Shown here: positions 44,303-54,804 of the stretch, one piece after another
How the letters are laid out: the number at the start of each line of letters is the position of its first letter
How positions within the stretch are numbered: the first letter of the stretch is position 1
Source: Leucobacter chromiiresistens
GTDB taxonomy: Bacteria; Actinomycetota; Actinomycetes; Actinomycetales; Microbacteriaceae
Length of the DNA: 64,000 nucleotides
Assembly: GCF_900102345.1 (NCBI RefSeq)
Contig: NZ_FNKB01000001.1
Coordinates: 1,364,001-1,428,000, forward strand
Direction of reading: 5' to 3'
Position numbers and translations under genes: made by a program
The notes under the pieces: model-generated
Seen by the model: the letters and a program-made list of their open reading frames with translations, nothing else
What the model was told of the DNA's origin: nothing
Databases searched by the model: none

Positions 44303-45067
44303 CTACGCGGCGATCAGCGCCTCGATGTAGTCGGCGGTCTCGGCCCAGCCGGTGACGGCATGGCAGCGCACCCCGAGCGCGAGCACCGGGTAGTCGTTGC
44401 CGTCCTCGTCGAGACGGTCGCCGATGAACAGCATGTCGCCGAGCGGCACACCGGTGTACTCGACGAGCTTCCGCATGCCGTACGCCTTGTCGATGCCGCG
44501 CCGGGTGATGTCGACGGAGGTCGACCCGCCGCTGCGCACCTCGAGCCCCGGCAGTCGCGCGGCAACCGCCGCCCGGAGCGCGCTCTTCTTCGCGCCCGAC
44601 GGATCCCAGGCGTGCTTCGCCTCCACGGGGGCGCGCTGCCCGAGGGCGGAGAAGGTGATCTGGGAACCGCGATCCTCGAGGATCTCGCCCCACGTCTCCC
44701 GCTCCCAGAGCCCCAGACGCTCGGCCTCCGCGCGCAGCACGGCGAGCGCGTCGCGGCGCTCCTCCGCTGAGAGCTCTTCCTGATACACCGTCACCCATCG
44801 GCCGCCCTCGCGGCGCTCGTAGCGGGTGCCGCAGGTGGGCAACAGGTGCAGTCGCTCCAGCGCCTCCTCGGTGACGCTCAAGACGCCGTCGAGCTGGGAG
44901 ACCAGCTGAGACTCGAACTGCTGGAAGTTGCCGCCCGAGATGACGGCCACGCTCGTGCGCTCGAGCAGCCGGGCGAAGACGGCCAGCATGCGCGGGTCGA
45001 GCGGAGACTTCGAGGGTGCGAGGGTGTCGTCGAGGTCGAAGGCGATGATGCGCGGGAGTTCGGTCAC
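44303..45067 (-). CDS. HAD-IIB family phosphatase
   Basis: 254 residues. Motif I FDLDDTLAPSK (residues ~10-20), motif II SGGNFQQF, a type IIB cap (~85-190) and the C-terminal IGDRLDEDGNDYPVL with the Mg-binding aspartates. Relatives act on sugar phosphates such as mannosyl-3-phosphoglycerate or phosphomannomutase-like substrates; the exact one is unknown. GTG start at 45067. It is alone, convergent with mqo. Confidence 0.85.
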   Translation of the reverse strand: MTELPRIIAFDLDDTLAPSKSPLDPRMLAVFARLLERTSVAVISGGNFQQFESQLVSQLDGVLSVTEEALERLHLLPTCGTRYERREGGRWVTVYQEELSAEERRDALAVLRAEAERLGLWERETWGEILEDRGSQITFSALGQRAPVEAKHAWDPSGAKKSALRAAVAARLPGLEVRSGGSTSVDITRRGIDKAYGMRKLVEYTGVPLGDMLFIGDRLDEDGNDYPVLALGVRCHAVTGWAETADYIEALIAA

Positions 45068-45118
45068 GGGAAGATTCTTCCACGCGCCGACGCTGCGGAG
45101 GCTCGACGCGCGGTCACG

Positions 45119-45191
45119 GGCCGCCGTGCGCGGTCGGGCGCCGCCGTGGGAATCGGGCGCCGCCGTGGGGGATCAGGCGCCGCCGTGCGGG
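45119..45191. repeat. 19-20 bp degenerate tandem repeat extending from the 3' end of the DUF2945 gene
   Basis: Units CGCCGCCGTGGGAATCGGG (45139-45157) and CGCCGCCGTGGGGGATCAGG (45158-45177), with partial copies on both sides; the last unit (45178-45191) is the coding end (LPHGGA) of the minus-strand gene. Confidence 0.8.
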
Positions 45192-45397
45192 AGCTTGCGC
45201 AGTGCGGAGCGCTGATGCGCCGCCGTCGCCCCCGACTTCTCCAACTGCACGAGGTAGGCGGGAGCCTCTTGCGAGGCGGTGAACCGCTGCCCGTCGTGGG
45301 TGAAGTCGCGGGTCTTCTCCGCGACGACCTCGCCGCGCGTGCGACCCTGCGGCGTATTCCAGCTGACGCGATCGCCGACCTGCAGCGGCTCGCTCAC
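45173..45397 (-). CDS. DUF2945 / hypervirulence-associated TUDOR-domain protein
   Basis: 74 residues, GTG start behind GGGAG. The sequence [19 protein letters not shown] with [23 protein letters not shown] is the HVA1 TUDOR-like fold, a small beta-barrel of unknown function found in many bacteria. It lies 17 bp after a 45-residue membrane microprotein on the same strand, so the two are likely co-transcribed. Its 3' end is part of a tandem repeat that continues past the stop. Confidence 0.85.
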   Translation of the reverse strand: MSEPLQVGDRVSWNTPQGRTRGEVVAEKTRDFTHDGQRFTASQEAPAYLVQLEKSGATAAHQRSALRKLPHGGA

Positions 45398-45414
45398 GAT
45401 GCAGCTCCCGCGGC

Positions 45415-45552
45415 CTAGTGCTGGCCGGAGAAGTCGATCGGCGACGTCCCGGTGATCGCGGAGACGAGCACCAGCCCGAGCGTCGCGACCGCCGTACCGA
45501 CGAAGACGACGCAGGTGAACAGGGCGACGGCGTCGAAGATCTTGTTGAACAT
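45415..45552 (-). CDS. 45-residue single-TM microprotein
   Basis: ATG at 45552 behind a strong GAGAGG (6-nt spacing). The protein begins [17 protein letters not shown], has one hydrophobic helix (~8-36), and ends with a short polar tail DFSGQH. It ends 17 bp before the DUF2945 gene start. It is too short for most gene callers but has a good ribosome site, high-GC codon use and membrane-protein composition. Confidence 0.7.
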   Translation of the reverse strand: MFNKIFDAVALFTCVVFVGTAVATLGLVLVSAITGTSPIDFSGQH

Positions 45553-45647
45553 TGCGGGCCTCTCTGGGTGCACATCGGGTCGCAATCAGCCTACCTCGGG
45601 AGACCGGGGGCCGCGCACGCCGGGGCGACGCCCCGCCGGCGCGCGTC

Positions 45648-45653
45648 TAGACT
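45648..45653 (+). promoter_or_regulatory. -10 hexamer TAGACT, leaderless start of argF
   Basis: TAGACT, 7 nt, GTG at 45661. Confidence 0.6.
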
Positions 45654-45660
45654 GATACGG

Positions 45661-48064
<2,404 letters not shown>

Positions 48065-48071
48065 TCCTCCG

Positions 48072-48530
48072 ATGAGCTCGGGGCGCCCGCGCAATCCGCT
48101 CGCGGTCGTCGGGCTCTCAGTCGCGTTCTTCGCCGTGGTCGCCGTCGCGATGGCCGCCGTCGCGATCTCGAGCGACGACCCGACGGGGTGGGGGTTCGCC
48201 GCGGTGAGCGCGGGCTTCGCGATCATGGGCGGCGCGGTCTTCGCGTTCGGGCCCGCCGATGCGCGGGGCAAGCGGGCACCGGGCGCGGCGGGCTGGGCGC
48301 TGCTGCTCGTCGGCGCCGCCGTCATGTCGGCGGGGCCGCTCGTGCTGCACGCGGCGGGCACCGGCTGGGGCGACGTGCTCGGGGGCGGCCGCAGGTCGGC
48401 CTCGCTGTGGATGCTCGCGATCCTCATCTGGGGCGGCGCGCTCGCCATCGTGGTTGCGGCCGTGCGCAGCGCCGCCCGAGCCGTGCGTCGCAGCCGCGGT
48501 CGTGACCGCGAGGATCGCCGCGGCGAGTGA
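48072..48530 (+). CDS. four-TM membrane protein downstream of argH
   Basis: 152 residues with hydrophobic segments at ~10-32, ~40-60, ~73-95 and ~108-130 and a strongly basic tail (RSAARAVRRSRGRDRE). No domain recognised. It starts 7 bp after argH with no clear Shine-Dalgarno sequence, so it may depend on translational coupling. No link to arginine metabolism is evident. Confidence 0.65.
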   Translation: MSSGRPRNPLAVVGLSVAFFAVVAVAMAAVAISSDDPTGWGFAAVSAGFAIMGGAVFAFGPADARGKRAPGAAGWALLLVGAAVMSAGPLVLHAAGTGWGDVLGGGRRSASLWMLAILIWGGALAIVVAAVRSAARAVRRSRGRDREDRRGE

Positions 48531-48584
48531 TGCCCCGCGCTCCATTCCTTCCCTCCTCCCGCACTGCCGTCGGTCGGAGATGCG

Positions 48585-48681
48585 GCGTCGGTGAGACGCA
48601 TCGGCGGTGATCAGCCTCACCGAAGCCGAATCCCTCACCGACGCGCGCGCCGAAGCCGAACCCCTCACCGACGCGCGCGCC
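48585..48681. repeat. dispersed intergenic repeat, copy B, with 30-bp direct repeat
   Basis: GCGTCGGTGAG (48585-48595) has inverted copies at 48634-48644 and 48664-48674. The unit GCCGAA-CCTCACCGACGC-type occurs at 48625-48651 and 48655-48681 with 30-bp period. It shares CTCACCGAAGCCGAA with copy A at 13690-13787. Confidence 0.75.
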
Positions 48682-48691
48682 GCGCAGGCGC

Positions 48692-48697
48692 TACGAT
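48692..48697 (+). promoter_or_regulatory. -10 hexamer TACGAT, leaderless start of tyrS
   Basis: TACGAT, 7 nt, GTG at 48705; directly downstream of repeat copy B. No T-box leader is present. Confidence 0.5.
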
Positions 48698-48704
48698 GAC
48701 AGGC

Positions 48705-50021
48705 GTGTCTGAACTGAACGATCGCACCGAGATCCTGGCCGCCCAGCGCAACGACGACAGCTTCCCCACCCTGTGGGAGGAGCTGGAGTGGCGCGGGCTG
48801 ATCCACGTGTCGACGGACGCCGAGGCGCTGTCGAACCTGCTCGAGGGCGAGCCGTTCGCGTATTACTGCGGGTTCGATCCGACGGCCTCGAGCCTGCACC
48901 TCGGGCACCTCGTCCAGCTGCTGCTCATGCGCCGCATCCAGCTGCGCGGCCACCGGCCGCTCGGCCTGGTCGGCGGGTCGACCGGTCTGATCGGCGACCC
49001 GCGCCCCACCGCCGAGCGCGTGCTCAACTCGCGCGAGACCGTCGCCGAGTGGGTCGACTCCCTCGGCCGGCAGGTCTCCCGCTACCTGAGCTTCGAGGGG
49101 GAGAACGCGGCGCGACTGGTCAACAACCTCGACTGGACGGCGCCGCTGTCGGCGATCGACTTCCTCCGCGAGATCGGCAAGCACTTCCGCGTCGGCACGA
49201 TGATCAAGAAGGACATCGTCGCGAAGCGGCTGAACTCGGATGAGGGCATCAGCTACACGGAGTTCAGCTACCAGATCCTCCAGGGGCTCGACTTCCTCGA
49301 GCTGTACCGCCAGTACGACTGCAAGCTGCAGTCGGGCGGCAGCGATCAGTGGGGCAACCTCACGAGCGGCACCGAGCTGATCCGCAAGGTCGAGGGCGCC
49401 TCGGCGCACGCCATCGGCACGCCGCTCATCACGAACGCCGACGGCACGAAGTTCGGCAAGAGCGAGGGCAACGCGATCTGGCTGAACCCGGAGATGTGCT
49501 CGCCGTACACGTTCTACCAGTTCTGGCTCAACCAGGCGGATGCCGATGTGATCGACCGCCTCAAGGTGTTCACGTTCCTGTCGCGCGCCGAGATCGAGGA
49601 CTACGCGCGTCAGGTGGAGGCCGAGCCCTTCAAGCGGGCCGCGCAGAAGCGCCTCGCACTCGAGGTGACGACGCTGGTGCACGGCGCCGCCGCAGCGCAG
49701 GGCGCGATCGACGCATCGGAGGCGCTGTTCGGCCGGGGCGATCTCGCGGCGCTCGACGAGTCTTCGCTGCGCGGGGCCGTCTCCGAGCTGGCGCAGGCGA
49801 CCGGCACGGTCGGCACCCCGGTGGCGCAGCTGCTCGTCGATGCCGACCTCGTGAAGAGCCTCGGCGAGGCGCGGCGCGCCATCGCTCAGGGCGGCGTGTA
49901 CGTGAACAACGTCGCGGTCGAGTCGGAGGATCGCGTGCTCGAGAGCGGCGATCTGCTGCACGGCGGTGTCGCGGTGCTGCGTCGCGGCAAGAAGACGCTC
50001 GCCGGCGTCGTGGCCGAGTAG
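48705..50021 (+). CDS. tyrS: tyrosyl-tRNA synthetase
   Basis: 438 residues. Class I motifs: HLGHLVQLL (HIGH box, ~66) and KFGKSEGN (KMSKS box), with YCGFDPTASSLHLG and QSGGSDQWGNLTSG of the tyrosine site; residues ~375-435 are the S4 RNA-binding domain (EARRAIAQGGVYVNN). GTG at 48705 is chosen because TACGAT lies 7 nt upstream; an ATG at 48696 would overlap that hexamer. Transcription appears constitutive. The TAG stop overlaps the next gene's -10. Confidence 0.95.
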   Translation: MSELNDRTEILAAQRNDDSFPTLWEELEWRGLIHVSTDAEALSNLLEGEPFAYYCGFDPTASSLHLGHLVQLLLMRRIQLRGHRPLGLVGGSTGLIGDPRPTAERVLNSRETVAEWVDSLGRQVSRYLSFEGENAARLVNNLDWTAPLSAIDFLREIGKHFRVGTMIKKDIVAKRLNSDEGISYTEFSYQILQGLDFLELYRQYDCKLQSGGSDQWGNLTSGTELIRKVEGASAHAIGTPLITNADGTKFGKSEGNAIWLNPEMCSPYTFYQFWLNQADADVIDRLKVFTFLSRAEIEDYARQVEAEPFKRAAQKRLALEVTTLVHGAAAAQGAIDASEALFGRGDLAALDESSLRGAVSELAQATGTVGTPVAQLLVDADLVKSLGEARRAIAQGGVYVNNVAVESEDRVLESGDLLHGGVAVLRRGKKTLAGVVAE

Positions 50022-50024
50022 GCT
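50019..50024 (+). promoter_or_regulatory. -10 hexamer TAGGCT overlapping tyrS stop
   Basis: The first three bases are the tyrS TAG stop; CCGCCC and the nitrilase ATG at 50031 follow. Leaderless geometry (6 nt). Confidence 0.45.
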
Positions 50025-50030
50025 CCGCCC

Positions 50031-50825
50031 ATGCGCATCGCCCTGCTGCAGGCGGCCGCCGAGCCGCTGAACCCCGCGGCCAACCTCGCCGCCATCCGCG
50101 CCGCCGCCGCCGATGCGCGGGAGGCGGGTGCGGAGCTGCTTCTCACCCCCGAGCTCTTCGTCACGGGGTACGCCCCGGTCGAGCTGGCGGGGTGGTTGAC
50201 GGCGGACCGCGTGGCGGGGTTCCCGAGCGCGGTCGCCGCGATCGCGCAGGAGGCCGGCATCGCGGTGGCGGCGGGGTTGCCGCTCGCCCGCGCCGACGGC
50301 ACGTTCGCGATCGCCGCCGGCCTCTGGGATGCGACGGGTGCCGAGGTGCTGCGCTACGAGAAGGTGCACCTCTGGGGCGCCGACGAGCGCCTCGCCTTCA
50401 CCGCATCGACCGAGCCGCCGCGCGTGGCGGCGTGGAACGGCCGACGGGTCGCTTTCCAGATCTGCTACGACATCGAGTTCCCCGAGCCCGCTCGGTTCGC
50501 GGCGGCGCACGGCGCCGATCTGCTGCTCGTGCCGACCGCCATCGACGGCGATTCCGCGTACGTGCCCGAGCTGCTCGTGCGGGCGCGCGCCGCCGAGAAC
50601 CGCGTGGTCGTCGCGTACGCGGATCACGTCGGCGGCGTGTTCGCGGGGCTCAGCGTGGTCGCGGGCTTCGAGGGCGCGGTGCTGGGTGCGGCGGGAGCCG
50701 ATCCCGAACTGCTCATCGTGGAGGTGCCGGATCCCGAGGCGTCCGACCCGGAGCGGCCGTCGGTCGGGGCGGGAGCGCAGTACCTGCGCGATCATCGGCC
50801 GGAGCTGTACGCGGGCTGGCGCTGA
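50031..50825 (+). CDS. carbon-nitrogen hydrolase (nitrilase superfamily)
   Basis: 264 residues. The Glu-Lys-Cys triad is visible: LLTPELFVTGY (E), LRYEKVHLWG (K) and QICYDIEFPE (C). Members hydrolyse amides, nitriles or carbamoyl groups; the length and YEKVHLWG fit omega-amidase/N-carbamoyl hydrolase or (R)-amidase-like branches. The last 113 bp overlap the convergent Lrp gene. It may belong with the nitrogen-compound genes to the right. Substrate unknown. Confidence 0.88.
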   Translation: MRIALLQAAAEPLNPAANLAAIRAAAADAREAGAELLLTPELFVTGYAPVELAGWLTADRVAGFPSAVAAIAQEAGIAVAAGLPLARADGTFAIAAGLWDATGAEVLRYEKVHLWGADERLAFTASTEPPRVAAWNGRRVAFQICYDIEFPEPARFAAAHGADLLLVPTAIDGDSAYVPELLVRARAAENRVVVAYADHVGGVFAGLSVVAGFEGAVLGAAGADPELLIVEVPDPEASDPERPSVGAGAQYLRDHRPELYAGWR

Positions 50826-51762
50826 TCCGGTCGCCCTCGCCGTACTGCTCCTTCACGATTCTGAGGTTCGCCCACGTCTCGATGCGCACCACCTCGGGGA
50901 GGGTGCGCAGTCGGTCGGCCTGGTCGAGCAGCTCCTCGTATCCGTCGGCCGACAGCGTGACGATGAGGTCGTAGTCGCCGATCGTCGTCGCGATGAACTC
51001 GGGGTCGAGGGTGCGCACGCTCGCGAGGGCGGCCGCGATCCCGCCGCGGATCTTGACGCCCACCCCGAGCGACGGCGTCTCGAGGCGATCGGCTGAGCCG
51101 ACGCCGTCGGGGGCGGCGAGGGCGCCCCGCACCGGGATGCCGACGACCTTCACGGCCCCGTTGCGGGTGAGGCGCTCGAAGCGCAGACGGGCGCCGCTCG
51201 GGGAGATGCCCGCGGCCTCGCCGAGCTCCCGGAACGACGCGCGCCCGTTGCGCTGCAGCCGACTCACGAGCGCCCGATCGGCGTCGTCGACGACGAACGA
51301 GGTGCGCCCGGTGCGCAGCGGCGAGTAGCGGTTGACCTCGATGCTCTCGTAGAGGTGCGTGCGCACCTCGTCCACACCGGGCAGCTCGCGCACCCGGTCG
51401 ACGGTGGTGCGCAGGTGCGGGTCGGCGCCGACGCGCACCTCGACGTCGATGGAGTGGTGGCCGCTGATGTCGGCGACGAAGGTCGACTCGGGCATGGCGG
51501 CGAGGGCCGCACGCACGGGTGCGATGGGGCCCGACACCGACAGCTGGAGGTAGGCGAAGCGCTCGAGCCCGAGCAGGTCGGGGCTGATGGAGACCGTCAG
51601 CCGCAGCTCGCCGCGCGCGATCGCGCTCTGCACGATCTGGGTCACCTGCCGGCGGCTGACTCCGAGCTCCTGCGCGATGCGCGAGTAGCTCGCGCGCCCG
51701 TTCTCCCGGAGGCCGCGCAGCACGCGTCTGCGCAGCTCGGTCGATTCGCTCGCGGTCTCCAT
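50713..51762 (-). CDS. double Lrp/AsnC-family regulator
   Basis: 349 residues, about twice the usual Lrp length. Residues ~8-50 (LRENGRASYSRIAQELGVSRRQ) and ~165-205 (LQRNGRASFRELGEAAGISPSG) are two HTH units, each followed by a RAM/AsnC ligand domain, so it is a tandem fusion as known in actinobacteria. It is divergent from the microprotein/NCS1/ADH genes and probably controls them through an amino acid or related ligand. GAGGGAGAG precedes the ATG. The disordered C-terminal tail overlaps the nitrilase gene by 113 bp. Confidence 0.88.
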   Translation of the reverse strand: METASESTELRRRVLRGLRENGRASYSRIAQELGVSRRQVTQIVQSAIARGELRLTVSISPDLLGLERFAYLQLSVSGPIAPVRAALAAMPESTFVADISGHHSIDVEVRVGADPHLRTTVDRVRELPGVDEVRTHLYESIEVNRYSPLRTGRTSFVVDDADRALVSRLQRNGRASFRELGEAAGISPSGARLRFERLTRNGAVKVVGIPVRGALAAPDGVGSADRLETPSLGVGVKIRGGIAAALASVRTLDPEFIATTIGDYDLIVTLSADGYEELLDQADRLRTLPEVVRIETWANLRIVKEQYGEGDRISASPRTAPADDRAGTALPPRPTAAPGRTPRDPAPPR

Positions 51763-51990
51763 CGCTCCGGCTCTCCCTCGCTCCGGCCTGCATCCACCGG
51801 TCGTGCCTGCGCAGATCAGCAGCAGGACACGGCAATTCTAGGGCGGTCGCGCACGATCGTACGTAAAATGCGTCATTCGCGCATCTGCGGGCGAATCGAG
51901 GGAACGAAATGCTCGGGCCTCGCCTAGGCTTGCTGCGTTCTCCGCGGGAGCGGAAGCGGGATCGAACGGATACACAAGGAGGTTTGTCCC

Positions 51991-52161
51991 ATGCACGCAG
52001 ATACTCGGCTCGCCGAAGAGCTCGAGCGGCGTCTCACCCACATCGAGGCGCACGAAACCGCGGACCCGGTGCACGCGAAGCTCGGCGCAGGCAGCCTCGC
52101 GCTGTTCCTCGGCGTCGTCGGCGTCATCGCGATCGGCTCGTGGATCGCGGGCGCGCTGTGA
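51991..52161 (+). CDS. 56-residue single-TM microprotein preceding NCS1 permease
   Basis: ATG at 51991 has a near-perfect AAGGAGG 7 nt upstream. Residues 1-33 are charged and helical (MHADTRLAEELERRLTHIE and following), 34-55 a transmembrane helix (LALFLGVVGVIAIGSWIAG). Its TGA overlaps the GTG of the permease gene (GTGA), so translation is coupled. The layout suggests a small permease-associated subunit; I know of no named family. Confidence 0.8.
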   Translation: MHADTRLAEELERRLTHIEAHETADPVHAKLGAGSLALFLGVVGVIAIGSWIAGAL

Positions 52162-53663
52162 GCGGCACCGCCCGTCGCCGCGCAGCCGGATCCGACGAAC
52201 TCACCGAGACCCAGGCCCTCCGCGTCGAGGCCGCCGTCGCCGAGGAGGCCACGTTCGGTTCGCTGCCGCTCACGAAGGGAGAGCGCACGTGGAAGGCCGC
52301 CGACTTCAGCTGGGTCACTCTCAGCCTCGCGATCGCGACGTGGGCGTTCCTCACCGGCGGATCGACGGTGCTGCTCGTCGGCTTCGGCGACGGCATCGCC
52401 GCGATGCTGCTCGGCAACACGCTCGGGCTCGCCATCATGGTGCTCGGCAGCGTGCTGCTCAGCCAGCGCCTCGGCGTCGAGCAGTACCGCGCGCTGAAGT
52501 CGGTCTTCGGCGCCGTGGGCGTCGCGATCGTCGTGTTCACCGTCGTGCTCGTCACCGAGATGGGGTGGAGCTCGCTGCTCGGCGTCATGTTCGGCCGCGC
52601 CTTCACGGAGATCTCGAATCAGGCGTTCGGCACCGGCTTCGACGTGGAGGGGCCCGTCGTCACGGTGTTCGCGCTCGCCGCGATCCTCGCCGGCTGGTTC
52701 CTGCTCTCACGCGGCCCCGTGGCGATCAGCAGGCTGAACCGCTTCGTCGCGCCCGGCCTGCTCGTCATCGTCGCGCTCATGATGGTGCTGCTCATGTCCC
52801 AGCACTCCTGGGCCGACCTGTTCGCCGCCGAGCCGCTCGCGCCGTTCGCGGACGAGACGCTGAACTTCGCGATGGCCGTCGAGTTCAACCTCGGCGCGGG
52901 GCTCTCGTGGTGGCCCGTGATGGGAACGCTCGCCCGCCTCACGCGCGGGCCGCGGGCGGCGCTGTGGCCGGCCTACGGCGGCATCTTCATCGGCACCGCG
53001 GTGGCCCAGGTGGTCGGCATGGCGGCCGCGCTCATGCTCGGCGCAGCCGACCCGACCGCGTGGATGGTGCCGCTCGGCGGCCCGGTGCTCGGCATCCTCA
53101 CCCTGCTCTTCGTCGGTTTCGCGAACGTCACGAGCATGGCGTCGATCGCGTACTCGACGGTGCTCGCCATCAAGCAGTCGAGCGGGCGGGTGCTCGCCGG
53201 GCTCCGCTGGCCGGCGCTCTGCGCGGTCTTCCTGTTCTTCCCCGCGGTGCTCGCCCTGTTCCCCGGCTTCATGTACGGCCAGTTCATGACGTTCGTCGTC
53301 ATCTCGGGGGCCTTCATCGCGGCGATCTGCGGCGTGATCATCGCCGACTACCTGATCCTGCGCCGCCAGAACGTGCCGCTGCGCGCGCTGTACGCGAGCC
53401 GTGCGGATGATCCGCTGCGCTTCACGGGCGGGGTGAACCTCGCCGCGATGCTGGCGATCGTCGTGGCGTCGGTCTTCTACCTGTGGGTCTACAACCCGAT
53501 CACGCTCGAGACGCTGCCGATCTTCCGCTTCGCCACGGCGACGGTGCCGACCGTCGTCATCGCGATCGCGGTCTACCTCGTCGTCAACTGGCTGCTCTAC
53601 GTGCGTCGCGGCCGCGGCGCGTACGGCCGGACCGATCCGTTTGCGGCCGCTGGAGGGAAGTAG
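52158..53663 (+). CDS. NCS1-type (purine/cytosine permease-like) transporter, first of two
   Basis: 501 residues with 12 predicted helices. Family features: DFSWVTLSLAIATWAFLTGG in helix 1, GNTLGLAIMVLGSVLLS, and the SMASIAYSTVLAI and VIIADYLILRRQ segments. NCS1 permeases import nucleobases, hydantoins, allantoin or thiamine-like compounds with a cation. The GTG overlaps the microprotein stop. A Zn-dependent alcohol dehydrogenase follows after 2 bp. Substrate not determined. Confidence 0.87.
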   Translation: MSGTARRRAAGSDELTETQALRVEAAVAEEATFGSLPLTKGERTWKAADFSWVTLSLAIATWAFLTGGSTVLLVGFGDGIAAMLLGNTLGLAIMVLGSVLLSQRLGVEQYRALKSVFGAVGVAIVVFTVVLVTEMGWSSLLGVMFGRAFTEISNQAFGTGFDVEGPVVTVFALAAILAGWFLLSRGPVAISRLNRFVAPGLLVIVALMMVLLMSQHSWADLFAAEPLAPFADETLNFAMAVEFNLGAGLSWWPVMGTLARLTRGPRAALWPAYGGIFIGTAVAQVVGMAAALMLGAADPTAWMVPLGGPVLGILTLLFVGFANVTSMASIAYSTVLAIKQSSGRVLAGLRWPALCAVFLFFPAVLALFPGFMYGQFMTFVVISGAFIAAICGVIIADYLILRRQNVPLRALYASRADDPLRFTGGVNLAAMLAIVVASVFYLWVYNPITLETLPIFRFATATVPTVVIAIAVYLVVNWLLYVRRGRGAYGRTDPFAAAGGK

Positions 53664-53665
53664 CG

Positions 53666-54796
53666 ATGACCGAGACGAAGACCGAGACGATGCAGGTGCG
53701 GGCGGCCGTGTTCCGCGGCACCGACGGCGACCGCTTGTCGGTCGAGACGCTGGCGCTGGCTGCGCCCGAGCACGGCGAGGTGCGCGTCGCGGTGCGCGCG
53801 GCGGGGGTGTGCGGATCGGATCGGCACGTGCTCGACGGCGAGTGGCAGGTACCGCTCCCCGCAGTCATGGGGCATGAGGCGGCCGGCGTCGTGGAGTCCG
53901 TCGGCGCCGGGGTTCGGGGCCTCGCCGTCGGCGATCACGTCGTCATCGCCTGGCACCAGGCGTGCCAGCGCTGCGGCGAGTGCGCCGGGGGCAAGCCCTG
54001 GGCGTGCACCCGCGCGAGGTCGAACGACTCGCTGCTGCCCGACGGCACGACGCGGTGGAGCGACGCGGCGGACGGCTCGGCCGCATTCCCGTACCTCGCC
54101 ACGGGGGCCATGGCCGAGGGGATCGTGGTGCCCGAGTTCGCGGCGATCAAGATCGACGAGCGCGTGCCGTTCGACGTGGCGAGCCTCATCGGATGCTCGG
54201 TCGGCACGGGGTACGGGGCGGTCGCGAACAATGCCCGGGTGGTCGCGGGCGAGTCCGCGGTCGTGGTGGGGGCCGGCGGCGTCGGCCTGTCCATCATCGC
54301 GGCCCTGCGCCTCGCGGGCGCGAATCCGATCGTCGCGGTCGACGTCTCCGAGGCGAAGCTCGCGGAGGCCGAGCGCGCGGGCGCCACCCGCGCGCTGCTG
54401 AGCGGGCCCGACCTCGCGGAGCGGGTGCACGAGGCCACCGGCGGCGGCGCGGATGTCGCCTTCGAGGCGATCGGTCGCGTGCCGACGATGCAGCAGCTGC
54501 CCGAGCTGATCCGACCGGGCGGCCGTGCGGTGTTCGTCGGGCTGCCGCCGGAGGGGCAGAAGGTCGAGATCGACGGTCTGCTGCTCGCGTACGAGGGCAA
54601 GACGATCATCGGCTCGAACTACGGCGGGCTGGTGCCGGCGCGCGACTTCCCCCGCGTCGCGGGCGCGTACCTCTCGGGCGCGCTCCCGCTCGACGATCTC
54701 ATCAGCGCGCGCGTCGGCCTCGACGAGGTCAACGAGGCGTTCGACGCGATGCGGCGCGGGGAGCGCACGCGCAGCGTGATCCTGTTCGAGCGGTAG
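53666..54796 (+). CDS. zinc-dependent alcohol dehydrogenase (MDR superfamily)
   Basis: 376 residues. Catalytic zinc motif GVCGSDRHV...GHEAAGVV, four structural-zinc cysteines in HQACQRCGECAGGKPWAC, and the Rossmann loop VVGAGGVGLS. The GSDRHV cysteine/histidine set and length fit class III-like or mycothiol/aldehyde-type dehydrogenases. GGAGG precedes the ATG. Third gene of the microprotein-permease-ADH unit; its product probably oxidises an alcohol or aldehyde derived from the imported compound. Confidence 0.9.
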   Translation: MTETKTETMQVRAAVFRGTDGDRLSVETLALAAPEHGEVRVAVRAAGVCGSDRHVLDGEWQVPLPAVMGHEAAGVVESVGAGVRGLAVGDHVVIAWHQACQRCGECAGGKPWACTRARSNDSLLPDGTTRWSDAADGSAAFPYLATGAMAEGIVVPEFAAIKIDERVPFDVASLIGCSVGTGYGAVANNARVVAGESAVVVGAGGVGLSIIAALRLAGANPIVAVDVSEAKLAEAERAGATRALLSGPDLAERVHEATGGGADVAFEAIGRVPTMQQLPELIRPGGRAVFVGLPPEGQKVEIDGLLLAYEGKTIIGSNYGGLVPARDFPRVAGAYLSGALPLDDLISARVGLDEVNEAFDAMRRGERTRSVILFER

Positions 54797-54804
54797 CCGC
54801 GGGG

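Noticed and set aside
48545..48704. T-box leader before tyrS
   Set aside because: The region is a repeat, lacks the T-box sequence, and the promoter is at the start codon, leaving no leader.
48696..50021. ATG at 48696 as the tyrS start
   Set aside because: It overlaps the TACGAT -10 whose spacing fits the GTG at 48705; the three extra residues are not needed for the fold.
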